A stretch of DNA of 64,000 nucleotides from positions 19,605 to 83,604 of the forward strand of contig NZ_MPNT01000024.1 of assembly GCF_001907675.1 (NCBI RefSeq), in the 5' to 3' direction. Every line of letters begins with the position of its first letter. Position 1 is the stretch's first letter. This stretch comes from Mycobacterium paraffinicum. Its GTDB lineage: Bacteria > Actinomycetota > Actinomycetes > Mycobacteriales > Mycobacteriaceae. This document shows positions 27,555 through 35,520 of this stretch, in pieces. A program made the translations under genes and the position numbers. Below the pieces are notes generated by a model. That model did no database searches and was not told the DNA's origin. It saw nothing but the letters and a program-made list of their open reading frames with translations.

Positions 27555-28490
27555 ATGCCGCTCAGCCCCCGGATGCCGGAGCTCGCCTCGTTCGAGGTGT
27601 TTCTGGCGATCGCCGAGACCGGCAGCCTGGGCCGCGCCGCGCGCGAACTCGGGCTGACGCAGCAGGCGATTTCCCGGCGGCTCGCATCGATGGAGGCGCA
27701 GATCGGGGTGACGCTGGCGGTGCGGACCACGCGCGGTTCGCAGCTGACGCCGGCGGGCCTGGTCGTCGCGGACTGGGCGAGACGATTGCTCGAGGTCGCC
27801 ACGGAGATCGACGCCGGCATGGGTTCGCTGCGCAAGGAGGGCCGCGAGCGGGTCCGGGTGGCGGCTTCGCAGACGATCTCCGAGCAGCTGATGCCGCACT
27901 GGCTGTTGTCGCTGCAGGCCGAGGCGACGCGACGCGGCGGCTCTGCGCCGCAGGTGATTTTGACGGCCACCAACAGCGAGCACGCCATCGCCGCGGTCCG
28001 CGACGGCAGCGTCGATCTCGGCTTCGTCGAGAACCCCGGCACGCCAACGGGATTGGGCACCTGCGTGGTGGGGCAGGACGAACTGGTGATCGTGGTGCCG
28101 CCGGGCCACAAGTGGACCCGACGTAGCGTGACCGCCCGCGAGCTGGCGCAGACGCCATTGGTCGCGCGCGAACCGCATTCGGGCATCCGCGATTCGCTGA
28201 CGGTTGCGCTGCGCCGCGTGCTGGGCGACGACATGGAACAGGCTGCGCCGGTGCTGGAGTTGACGTCGGCCGCCGCGATGCGCGCGGCCGTTCTTGCCGG
28301 CGCGGGACCGGCGGCGATGAGCCGGCTGGCGGTGGCCGACGACCTCGCGGTCGGGCGGCTGAGCGCGGTCACCATCCCGAAGTTGGACCTGCGCCGCAAG
28401 TTTCGCGCCATCTGGGTGGGTGGGCGCACGCCGCCGGCCGGGGCGGTGCGAGACATGGTGAGCCACATCGTCAGCCGGGTGAAAGCCTAA
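27555..28490 (+). CDS. LysR-family regulator, likely of sulfite-reduction genes
   Basis: 311 aa. N-terminal winged HTH (AARELGLTQQAISRRLASME, about residues 33-52) followed by a periplasmic-binding-protein-like effector domain. It lies between ferredoxin fdxC and the leftward nirA-cysH-chelatase operon, with which it converges at its 3' end. Its upstream region carries an inverted/direct repeat that is duplicated in front of nirA, so it is the best candidate activator of both (a functional counterpart of CysB/Cbl). The effector is unknown; O-acetylserine or a sulfur compound is possible. Confidence 0.9.
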   Translation: MPLSPRMPELASFEVFLAIAETGSLGRAARELGLTQQAISRRLASMEAQIGVTLAVRTTRGSQLTPAGLVVADWARRLLEVATEIDAGMGSLRKEGRERVRVAASQTISEQLMPHWLLSLQAEATRRGGSAPQVILTATNSEHAIAAVRDGSVDLGFVENPGTPTGLGTCVVGQDELVIVVPPGHKWTRRSVTARELAQTPLVAREPHSGIRDSLTVALRRVLGDDMEQAAPVLELTSAAAMRAAVLAGAGPAAMSRLAVADDLAVGRLSAVTIPKLDLRRKFRAIWVGGRTPPAGAVRDMVSHIVSRVKA

Positions 28491-28535
28491 ACCGTCCCGC
28501 GAGTGTCGATTTGTCGTGAGGTTTCGGGGGCGGAT

Positions 28536-29252
28536 TCAGGCGGCGGCGTCGGCTTCCAGCGCCCCGTCGTAGCGGTCGAGCACCGTCTCGGCGACGAGCC
28601 GATGCGCGCCGAGCGGCGCGGCCATCGGAATGCCGTTGTCGCGCGCGAAGGTTGAGACGCCGTCGGTGAGCAGTCCCGGCGCCAGGAACCAGGGCGCGAT
28701 GACCAGCCGGCGCGCACCGCGGCGGCGCAGGTGGGCGGCGGCTTTGTGGACCGATGCCTCCGGTCGGGTGGCGAACGCCGTCGTCGCCCCGGCCCACCGG
28801 GTGCCGACGGCCAGCCTGGACGCCACCTTCGCGGTGCGCACGTTCGCGGCGGCGTTCGACGAGCCGATGGCGACGACCATGACCCCCAGCTCGTCGTCGT
28901 CCGGGGAAACCCCGACGTCGCCGAGGCGTTCGCGCAGCACGGACACCAGCCGCTCGTCCTCGCCGAGGACGTCGGCCTGCCGGATGCCGTGGGCCCCGGC
29001 CTCGGCGATCTGCGTCGGGATGTCCAGGCGCGCGTGGTAGGCACTGGCCAGCAGGAACGGGGCAACGACCGCGCGGCGGCTGTCCGGCAGGCCGGCCAGC
29101 ACGTCGACGAAGTTCGGCTCGTTGAGCTCGAGGAACGCCAGTCGCACGTCGAGGTCGGGGCGCATGCTCGCCAGCCGATCGGCCAGCGCTCGCGCGTTGG
29201 CGCCCGAGCGCGGGTCCCGGCTGCCGTGGGCGGTGAGTACGAGCGTGCTCAT
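28536..29252 (-). CDS. Sirohydrochlorin chelatase (CbiX/SirB-like)
   Basis: 238 aa from ATG 29252, which overlaps the cysH stop codon by 4 bp (ATGA). The N-terminal TAHGSRDPRSGANARALA has the catalytic His, and a second similar half (VVAIGSSNAAANV, LVIAPWFLAPG) is typical of the two-lobed CbiX fold. It inserts Fe2+ (or Co2+) into sirohydrochlorin. In this operon it would make the sirohaem that NirA needs. It is equivalent to M. tuberculosis Rv2393 (che1) in position and length. Confidence 0.88.
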   Translation of the reverse strand: MSTLVLTAHGSRDPRSGANARALADRLASMRPDLDVRLAFLELNEPNFVDVLAGLPDSRRAVVAPFLLASAYHARLDIPTQIAEAGAHGIRQADVLGEDERLVSVLRERLGDVGVSPDDDELGVMVVAIGSSNAAANVRTAKVASRLAVGTRWAGATTAFATRPEASVHKAAAHLRRRGARRLVIAPWFLAPGLLTDGVSTFARDNGIPMAAPLGAHRLVAETVLDRYDGALEADAAA

Positions 29253-29986
29253 GATGCGTGCAACCCGCATTCGATCTTGTTTCGTCCCCTCCAGCGCCCG
29301 CTGCGAGGATCGTCACCCTCGGCCGGCTTGCTGGTGCAGGGCGCGCAGCCGATGGACGGGTAGCCCTCCTCGACCAGCGGGTTGACCAACACGTTGTTGC
29401 GCTGGATGTAGTCCTGGACGTCGTCGTCGGTCCAGGCCGCGATCGGGTTGACCTTGATGACCTTGAACGACTCGTCGAAGCTGATCAGCGGCGCGTCGGC
29501 GCGGGTGGCGGCCTCCACCCGGCGCAGCCCGCTCACCCAGGCGGCGTAGCCGCGCAGCGCGCGGCGCAGGGGGAGAACCTTGCGCAGGCGGCAGCATTCG
29601 TTGGGGTCGCGGGCGAACAGGTCCTTGCCCCGCAGCTCGTCCTGCTCGGCGACGGTGTGCTCGGGCGTGACGTTGAGCAAGTGGATGTCGTACACGGACT
29701 CGACCGCGTCGCGGGTGCCGATCGTTTCGGCGAAGTGGTAGCCGGTGTCCAGGAACAGCACCGGCACGCCCGGGCGCACGGCGGACGCGAGCGAAATCAC
29801 CACGGCGTCTTGCATATTGGCCGCCACCACATATTTGCAGTTGGCTCCTTCGCGGGGGCCGTCGACGCCGCCGAAGTGTTCGTCGGTCCAGCGCAGGACA
29901 TCGGTGGCTTCGGCGTCCGCCATCTCGGCCGCGCCGCGTTCGGCCAGTTTGCGCAGCTGCTCTTCGGTGAAGTTCATCGCCACCAT
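29249..29986 (-). CDS. cysH: APS/PAPS reductase CysH
   Basis: 245 aa. Reduces adenylyl sulfate to sulfite. Two cysteine pairs, Cys131-Cys132 (ECCRLRK) and Cys214/Cys217 (GCAPCT), bind the [4Fe-4S] cluster that marks the APS-specific type, and Cys240 in IECGLH is the catalytic thiol. SxDxG-like LFLDTGYHF near 77-85 belongs to the nucleotide site. Second gene of the operon, 16 bp after nirA and coupled to the chelatase gene. A second in-frame ATG at 29977 is possible. Confidence 0.95.
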   Translation of the reverse strand: MVAMNFTEEQLRKLAERGAAEMADAEATDVLRWTDEHFGGVDGPREGANCKYVVAANMQDAVVISLASAVRPGVPVLFLDTGYHFAETIGTRDAVESVYDIHLLNVTPEHTVAEQDELRGKDLFARDPNECCRLRKVLPLRRALRGYAAWVSGLRRVEAATRADAPLISFDESFKVIKVNPIAAWTDDDVQDYIQRNNVLVNPLVEEGYPSIGCAPCTSKPAEGDDPRSGRWRGRNKIECGLHAS

Positions 29987-30002
29987 GGCGGGTCCTCAGC
30001 TC

Positions 30003-31670
30003 CTATCGCAGATCGGCCTCGTCGGCGCGCAGGGCCCAGGCGGCGAAACGCTCATCGCCGTCGCGCTGCTCGAGGAACTTGCGGGTCACGCGGTCGATGT
30101 AGTCGCCGAGCTCGTCGCTGGTCACCTTGTGCTGGCGCAACTTTCGGCCGAAGCCACTGGCTTCGCCGAGGCCGCCGCCCAGGTGGACCTGGAAGCCTTC
30201 GACGGAGTTGCCCTGGCCGTCGTCGATCCACTGGCCTTTGAAGCCGATGTCGGCGACCTGAATGCGCGCGCACGAGTTGGGGCAGCCGTTGAGGTGGACG
30301 CTGATCGGCACGTCGAGCTTGGAGTCGACGTCGGCCAGCCGCTGCTCCAGCTCGGGCACCAAAGTCTGTGTGCGGACGCGGGTTTCGGCGAAGGACAGCT
30401 TGCAGAACTCGATGCCGGTGCAGGCCATGGTGTTCTTGCGCCACGCGGAGGGGCGCGATGGCAGGCCCAGCGCGTCCAGGGCGGCGACGGTCTCGTCGAC
30501 TTTGTCGTCGGGCACGTCGAGGATGACCAGCTTCTGGAACGGGGTCAGCCGGGCGCGGTCGGAGCCGATCTTCTCCATCAGGTCGGCCACCGCCGACAGG
30601 GTGGTGCCCGAAACGCGTCCGGCGATCGGGGCGACGCCAATCGCGTTGAGCCCGTTCTTGATCTTCTGCACACCGACGTGGTCGATGGTGTGCTTGACCG
30701 GTGCGGGGGCCGGGCCGTCGATCAGCCGGCGGTTCAGGTATTCCTGTTCGAGAACCTCACGGAACTTCTCGACGCCCCAGTCCTTGATCAGGAACTTCAG
30801 CCGCGCCTTGGCGCGCATCCGCCGGTAGCCGTAGTCACGGAACAGCCGGGTCACGGCCTCCCACACGTCGGGCACCTCGTCCAGCGGCACCCACACCCCG
30901 ACCCGCTGGGCCAGCATCGGGTTGGTCGACAGGCCGCCGCCCACCCACAGGTCCAGGCCGGGGCCGTGCTCGGGGTGGTTGACGCCGATGAACGCGACGT
31001 CGTGGGTTTCGTGGGAGACGTCCTGCAGGCCCGACACCGCGGTTTTGTATTTGCGCGGGAGGTTGGCGTACTCGGGGTTGTTCAGGGAGCGCCGGACGAT
31101 CTCGTCGATCGCGGGGGTCGGGTCGAGTACCTCGTCGAGCGCGTCGCCGGCCAGCGGCGACCCGTGGATGCCACGCGGGCAGTCGCCGCAGGCCTCGGTG
31201 GTCTGCAGGCCCACTTCGTCGAGGCGGCGCCAGATCTCGGGCACGTCCTCGATGCGGATCCAGTGCAGCTGCAGGTTTTCCCGGTCGCTGATGTCGGCGG
31301 TGTCGCGGGCGAATTCCGTCGAGATCTGGCCCAAGGTGCGCATCGAGCGCGCCGTCAACGGCTTGCCGTCGGTGCGGACCCGCATCATGAAGTACTTGGC
31401 TTCGATCTTGTCGGTGTTGTCGTCACCGGTCCAGCTGCCGTCGTAACCCTGCTCGCGTTGCGTGTACAGGCCCATCCAGCGGAAGCGCCCGCGCAGGTCG
31501 GAGTGGTCGATGCTGTCGAAGCCCTGCTTGGCGTAGACGTTGACGATGCGGTCGCGCACGTTCAGCGGCGCGTCGTCGTTCTTGATCTTCTCGGTGTCGT
31601 TGAGCGGTTCGCGGTCACCCAGTGCCCACTGGCCTTCGCTGCGGGTCTTGGCGGGGCGTGCTGCGGTCAT
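30003..31670 (-). CDS. nirA: Ferredoxin-dependent sulfite reductase NirA
   Basis: 555 aa. Six-electron reduction of sulfite to sulfide for cysteine synthesis. The sirohaem/[4Fe-4S] ligands are in MACTGIEFCKLSF and NGCPNSCARIQ (two Cys each). Tyr69 and Cys161 (in TEACGDCPRGIHG) fall at exactly the positions of the Tyr-Cys covalent link reported for M. tuberculosis NirA, so this is sulfite rather than nitrite reductase. AGGAG precedes the ATG. First gene of nirA-cysH-chelatase. Confidence 0.95.
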   Translation of the reverse strand: MTAARPAKTRSEGQWALGDREPLNDTEKIKNDDAPLNVRDRIVNVYAKQGFDSIDHSDLRGRFRWMGLYTQREQGYDGSWTGDDNTDKIEAKYFMMRVRTDGKPLTARSMRTLGQISTEFARDTADISDRENLQLHWIRIEDVPEIWRRLDEVGLQTTEACGDCPRGIHGSPLAGDALDEVLDPTPAIDEIVRRSLNNPEYANLPRKYKTAVSGLQDVSHETHDVAFIGVNHPEHGPGLDLWVGGGLSTNPMLAQRVGVWVPLDEVPDVWEAVTRLFRDYGYRRMRAKARLKFLIKDWGVEKFREVLEQEYLNRRLIDGPAPAPVKHTIDHVGVQKIKNGLNAIGVAPIAGRVSGTTLSAVADLMEKIGSDRARLTPFQKLVILDVPDDKVDETVAALDALGLPSRPSAWRKNTMACTGIEFCKLSFAETRVRTQTLVPELEQRLADVDSKLDVPISVHLNGCPNSCARIQVADIGFKGQWIDDGQGNSVEGFQVHLGGGLGEASGFGRKLRQHKVTSDELGDYIDRVTRKFLEQRDGDERFAAWALRADEADLR

Positions 31671-31735
31671 GATGTCTCCTTCGCGGTGCGGAACGGCTTT
31701 GGGCTGCTGGCCGCGGCATCGACGCGATGATGTTG

Positions 31736-31780
31736 TCAGTCAGAGGTGAGAGCGGGCGCTTCGTTGCGCCCACGTCTCAT
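31736..31780 (-). CDS. Leader peptide ORF upstream of nirA (14 aa)
   Basis: ATG at 31780 to TGA at 31736 encodes MRRGRNEAPALTSD, ending 65 bp before the nirA start. A -10-like CACTAT (31787-31792) sits six bases before the ATG, so the message would be leaderless. The coding bases include a hairpin (GTGGGCGC-AACGAA-GCGCCCGC, 31752-31773). It contains no cysteine, so it is not of the known polycysteine attenuator type of mycobacteria. Expression is unproven. Confidence 0.35.
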   Translation of the reverse strand: MRRGRNEAPALTSD

Positions 31781-31786
31781 GACTTC

Positions 31787-31792
31787 ATAGTG
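31787..31792 (-). promoter_or_regulatory. Possible nirA -10 element
   Basis: CACTAT on the minus strand, six bases before the leader ATG at 31780. Only three of six positions match TATAAT. The call rests mostly on the position of the LysR box about 60 bp upstream of the implied start. Confidence 0.3.
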
Positions 31793-31826
31793 CCGAGGCC
31801 AGGCGTGCGGGAGTAGAGGTCGCGCC

Positions 31827-31853
31827 GTTGTGAGGGCACAACCGTTGGTTGTG
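31827..31853. promoter_or_regulatory. Candidate LysR box (copy 2, nirA promoter)
   Basis: GTTGTG-AGGG-CACAAC-CGTTG-GTTGTG; the GTTGTG units start at 31827 and 31848, again 21 bp apart. It is centred about 60 bp upstream of the putative nirA transcript start at 31780, the normal place for a LysR activator. The rest of the 311-bp gap up to 31981 shows nothing else I can name. Confidence 0.65.
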
Positions 31854-31981
31854 TGCGCGGGTTCACTGATCGACGATCCCCTCGAATTCGCCGGCAAAAT
31901 TCCGCGCCGCAAAACCGAGGTCGCCCTAGGTCGGCGGGCGTAGCATCAGCTCACGCTCAACGGCGAGCGAGGGCAAACAAC

Positions 31982-32797
31982 ATGAACGACACCCACACCG
32001 ACTCGACCGACGTCGACAAATGGGACCGCGATCTGACCGAGCACGTCGTCGCGCTGACCCGGCCGATCGTCAAAAGGTATTTCCGTTCCGAGGTCCGCGG
32101 CCTGGACAACATTCCGGAAGGCCCGTCGCTGGTGGTGGGCAACCATTCCGGCGGCATGTTCACGTTCGACCTGTCGGTGTTCGCCGTCGACTATTACGAC
32201 ACCTACGGCTACGACCGACCCCTCTACGCGCTGGCGTTCGACACCATCTTCTCCGGACCGGCCGCCGAGTTCTTCCGGCGCACCGGGGTGATCCGGGCAA
32301 CGCGCGAGAACGCCGCGAAGGCGCTGGCCTCGGGCGCGGTCGTGCTGGTCTTCCCGGGCGGCGACTACGACGTGTACCGGCCGACCTTGCAGGAGAATGT
32401 GATCGACTTCGACGGCCGGACCGGCTACATCACCACGGCCCTGGAGGCGAACGTTCCGATCGTGCCGGCCGTCTCGATCGGGGGGCAGGAGAGCCAGCTG
32501 TTCCTGACGCGTGGGCAGTGGCTGGCGCGGCTGCTCCGGCTGACCAAGTTCGAGCGCCGGTTCTTCCGAACGAACATCATGCCGGTCACGTTTGGTTTTC
32601 CGTTCGGGTTCAGCGTTCTCGCGCCGGTCAACATGCCGCTGCCCACCAAGATCGTCACCGAGGTGTTGCCGCCGATCGACCTGGGCCACTTCGGCGACGC
32701 TCCCGACATCAAGCGGCTCGATGCGCACGTGCGCTGGACCATGCGGAAGGGACTCAAAGCCCTTGCCGCCCAACGCCATTTCCCGGTTATCGGTTAA
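31982..32797 (+). CDS. PlsC-like 1-acyl-glycerol-phosphate acyltransferase
   Basis: 271 aa from ATG 31982. LPLAT motif I is GNHSGGMFTFD (a longer-spaced variant of NHx4D, near residue 55-65), motif III-like FPGGDYDVYRP near 124-134, and IVPAVSIGG near 160. No obvious TM helix beyond a central hydrophobic strand. It probably esterifies a lysophospholipid or related acceptor at the inner membrane. Its stop shares TTAA with the convergent oxidase gene. Confidence 0.83.
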   Translation: MNDTHTDSTDVDKWDRDLTEHVVALTRPIVKRYFRSEVRGLDNIPEGPSLVVGNHSGGMFTFDLSVFAVDYYDTYGYDRPLYALAFDTIFSGPAAEFFRRTGVIRATRENAAKALASGAVVLVFPGGDYDVYRPTLQENVIDFDGRTGYITTALEANVPIVPAVSIGGQESQLFLTRGQWLARLLRLTKFERRFFRTNIMPVTFGFPFGFSVLAPVNMPLPTKIVTEVLPPIDLGHFGDAPDIKRLDAHVRWTMRKGLKALAAQRHFPVIG

Positions 32798-34173
32798 CCG
32801 GCCGCGAACACCACATCGGGGTTGAGGATGCCCGCCGGGTCGAAGCTGTGCTTGATGCGGCGCATCAGGTCGACCTTGACCGGGTCTTCGAGTTCGAGGT
32901 AGTAGGGGGTCTTGGCGCGGCCCAGGCCGTGCTCGCCGGAGATCGCGCCACCCAATTCCATTGCCAGCGCGAAGATGTCGGTCAGCAGCTTCTTGCGCGT
33001 GTCGGGGTCCTTGCAGAAGATGGCCAGGTGCACGTTGCCGTCGCCGGCGTGCCCGCAACCGGCCGCGGCGCCGCCGGCGGCAGCCGCCAGGCCGCGCACG
33101 GCCGAGAGGAATTTGGGCATCGCGCCGCGCGGCACCACCGTGTCGATGAGGTCGTCGGCGCCGACCGCCTTCAACGTCCAGAACGCCTTCTCGCGCGCCT
33201 CGATCAGCTTGCGGGCCGAACCGCCCTCGAGCACGTAGGCGTCCACGGCGCCCAGCTCGGCCAGCAGCTCGCCGGCGTTCTCGACGTCCTCGTCCAGCCG
33301 GTCGGCGGACCGGTTCTCAAGTGCCACAACCAGATAGGCGTCGCAACTGTCGCGGACGTTGTCGGGGATGCCCAGCTCGAGGTTTTGTTGGTGCACGAGC
33401 GCGGCCATCGTCACGTTGTCGATGTACTCCAGGATGTAGGGCGCGAGGCCGCTGCCCACGACCTTGGGGACCGCCGACATGATCTGGTCGAAGTCGGCGA
33501 ACGGGGCGAGCAGGGCCGCGTTGTGGTCGAGGCGCGGATGTAGCTTGACGGTCACCTCGGTGGCCAGGGCCAGGGTGCCCTCGGAGCCGACGATGAGCTG
33601 GGTCAGGTCGTAGCCGGTGGAGATCTTGGCGATCTTGCCGCCGGTGCGGATCAGTTCGCCCGTCGGCAGCGCCGCCTGCAGCCCGAGCACGTTGTGGCGG
33701 GCGATGCCGTACTTGACCGCGTTCATGCCGCCGGCGTTGGTGCCGACGTTGCCGCCGACGCTGGACGACAGCTCGCCCGGGTGGACCATGTAGCGCAGGC
33801 CGGTGTCGGCGGTCGCGGCGTCCAGCTCGGTGAGCGTGACCCCGGGCTGGACGACGGCGACCTGGTTGGTGGTGTCGACCTCGAGCACGGCGTTCATTCG
33901 TTCGAAGGAGATGAGCAGCCCGTCGGCCCGCGGGATCGCGGCGCCCGACAGGCCGGTGCCCGAGCCGCGTGCCGTCACCGGCACGCCACTGTCCGAGGCG
34001 GCCTTCAGTAGCTGCGAAACCGCTTCCGCCGAGGCCGGTTTGGCGACGTACGCCGGCCGTTGCGGCGGTTTCGTCAGCACCTCGTCATGCCAGTAGTCCT
34101 CGGGGATGGTGTCGCCGGTCAGCAGGTTGTGCTGGCCGACGATTTCGGCGAATCGTGCCGTCATGTCGCTCAT
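32794..34173 (-). CDS. FAD-linked glycolate/D-lactate oxidase family protein
   Basis: 459 aa of the GlcD/vanillyl-alcohol-oxidase superfamily. The FAD-binding PCMH domain includes TARGSGTGLSGAAIP near residues 66-80 and HPGELSSSVGGNVGTNAGG near 130-148. The C-terminal metal/substrate site is GCGHAGDGNVHL near 355-366, and SGEHGLGRAK follows. It oxidises a 2-hydroxyacid such as D-lactate, glycolate or 2-hydroxyglutarate. Good ribosome-binding site (GAAGGTGAGG) before ATG 34173. Confidence 0.9.
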   Translation of the reverse strand: MSDMTARFAEIVGQHNLLTGDTIPEDYWHDEVLTKPPQRPAYVAKPASAEAVSQLLKAASDSGVPVTARGSGTGLSGAAIPRADGLLISFERMNAVLEVDTTNQVAVVQPGVTLTELDAATADTGLRYMVHPGELSSSVGGNVGTNAGGMNAVKYGIARHNVLGLQAALPTGELIRTGGKIAKISTGYDLTQLIVGSEGTLALATEVTVKLHPRLDHNAALLAPFADFDQIMSAVPKVVGSGLAPYILEYIDNVTMAALVHQQNLELGIPDNVRDSCDAYLVVALENRSADRLDEDVENAGELLAELGAVDAYVLEGGSARKLIEAREKAFWTLKAVGADDLIDTVVPRGAMPKFLSAVRGLAAAAGGAAAGCGHAGDGNVHLAIFCKDPDTRKKLLTDIFALAMELGGAISGEHGLGRAKTPYYLELEDPVKVDLMRRIKHSFDPAGILNPDVVFAAG

Positions 34174-34187
34174 TGGAGCCTCACCTT

Positions 34188-34844
34188 CTACCGATTCACC
34201 TTATCCGGAGTGAGGTGATCGACGGGTGTTCGCACATGGCCGCGGACGATCGGCACGCAATCGTCGGGGAGGTCCGTGGTGACCTCGATGCCGGACTCGT
34301 CGAGCTCATCGAGGAACCTCGGTAGCTGCTCCATCGCGCCGGTGGGCAGGTCGTGCAGGACCACCACGGTGTGCCGTTGGCTGTGGGCATCGGTAAGCGC
34401 CCGGCCCACCCAACCGCGGGGGTCGACCCAGTCGCGCGGGACGCTGTTCCACAGCACGCACGTGTACTGCTCCGCGACGAGGTGGTCGACCGCCGTCGCA
34501 TTCAGGCAGCGCCGTTCCAGTGCGCCCTCAGTTCCCCATGGCCTGAAGTAGCGATCGGCATCGCCGAATTCGTCCAAAATCTCTTGTGCGCCGCCGATTT
34601 CGTGAATGGTCTCGGCGGCAGAGAGCTCGCCCAGGGGCCGGCCGTGAGTGAAGGAGTGGTTGCCGATCCGGTGCCCCTCGCGCACGGCCCGCTCCAGTAA
34701 TCCGCGTCCCATGGGGGAGCGGACGCTTTGCCCAACGACGAAGAAGATGGCGGACAGCTCACGGTCGGCGAGGACGTTGAGAACCTCGTCCGTGACACCG
34801 GCGGTCGGGCCGTTGTCAAAGGTCAACGTGATCTTTGATCGCAT
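34188..34844 (-). CDS. Polysaccharide deacetylase (NodB) family protein
   Basis: 218 aa from ATG 34844. NodB motif 1 is TFDNGP with Asp10 (Asn instead of the second Asp), motif 2 is GNHSFTHG with His63 and His67, and YFRPWGTEG is motif 3. The Asp-to-Asn change in motif 1 keeps the catalytic base but loses one possible metal ligand, so activity on acetylated sugars or peptidoglycan is uncertain. No signal peptide, so it acts in the cytoplasm or on small substrates. It precedes the oxidase gene by 14 bp on the same strand. Confidence 0.85.
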   Translation of the reverse strand: MRSKITLTFDNGPTAGVTDEVLNVLADRELSAIFFVVGQSVRSPMGRGLLERAVREGHRIGNHSFTHGRPLGELSAAETIHEIGGAQEILDEFGDADRYFRPWGTEGALERRCLNATAVDHLVAEQYTCVLWNSVPRDWVDPRGWVGRALTDAHSQRHTVVVLHDLPTGAMEQLPRFLDELDESGIEVTTDLPDDCVPIVRGHVRTPVDHLTPDKVNR

Positions 34845-34864
34845 CACCCGACAGCCTACCTTGC

Positions 34865-34884
34865 CTGACTGATCGATCAGACAG
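34865..34884. promoter_or_regulatory. TetR operator
   Basis: CTGACTGATCGATCAGACAG, a 20-bp palindrome broken at one base pair position only, with a perfect CTGATCGATCAG core. It lies 12 bp before the TetR ATG at 34897 and 20 bp before the divergent deacetylase start, so it may control both directions. Confidence 0.7.
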
Positions 34885-34896
34885 TATCGTGGGCGG

Positions 34897-35520
34897 ATGA
34901 CCGCGGCGGTGTCCAGCTCCGAGTTGCCCGCCGGCGACGCGCGGCAGCGCATCCTGCAGACGACGATCCAGTGCTTCTGCGCGTACGGCTACGAAAAGTC
35001 CTCGATGAAGCTGATCTCGACGAAGGCCGGCGTCTCGCAGACGCTGCTGCACTACCACTTCGAGACCAAGGAAAAGCTCTTCCAGGCCGCGATCGACGAC
35101 ATGGCCAAACGCATGTTCGCGACGGCGGCGACCCGACTGCCGCACCGGACGTCGGTGCGGGAGGGTCTGACCGGGGCGGCCGGCCTGATGTACGCCCTAT
35201 TCATCGACAACATCGACGCGGTCACGTTCATGGTGGAGTTCGCCGCGGCGGCCAACCACAACGAGTTCCTGCGGACCGCGTATGTCGACTATCGCGATAA
35301 ACAGCGGCGGCAGCTCGGCGAGGCGTTTCGCCGCATCGCCGGCGACGGCGTGCCGCAGCGCCTGATCGACGAGTCGGTGCGCCTCTTCGAGACCGTGCTG
35401 CTGGGCATGTCGATGCAGCGGCCGTTCGTTTCCGACACGTCGGCCTTTCGCCGCGACTTCGACGTGTTCGCCCAACTGCTCGCGGCCCGCATCACCGCAG
35501 GATTGGAACCAGGGCGATGA
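34897..35520 (+). CDS. TetR-family regulator
   Basis: 207 aa. HTH: LISTKAGVSQTLLHYHFETK near residues 39-58. The C-terminal half resembles TetR_C ligand domains of fatty-acid or aromatic type. Its stop codon overlaps the ATG of the downstream fusion gene (ATGA), so they are translated together, and a near-perfect palindrome sits in front of it. Confidence 0.92.
   Translation: MTAAVSSSELPAGDARQRILQTTIQCFCAYGYEKSSMKLISTKAGVSQTLLHYHFETKEKLFQAAIDDMAKRMFATAATRLPHRTSVREGLTGAAGLMYALFIDNIDAVTFMVEFAAAANHNEFLRTAYVDYRDKQRRQLGEAFRRIAGDGVPQRLIDESVRLFETVLLGMSMQRPFVSDTSAFRRDFDVFAQLLAARITAGLEPGR

Noticed and set aside
29745..31730. 661-codon open frame on the + strand opposite nirA and cysH
   Set aside because: It is the antisense shadow of two clear enzymes in GC-rich DNA; the translation is low-complexity Val/Gly/Gln-rich with no domain.
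31671..31981. Known SAM-type riboswitch or polycysteine attenuator before nirA
   Set aside because: No cysteine codons in the leader ORF and no multi-stem SAM-binding fold could be recognised; only one hairpin is clear.
32794..34173. Alkyl-DHAP synthase as identity of the FAD oxidase
   Set aside because: The GCGHAGDGNVHL motif and length fit GlcD/D-lactate dehydrogenase-type oxidases better.
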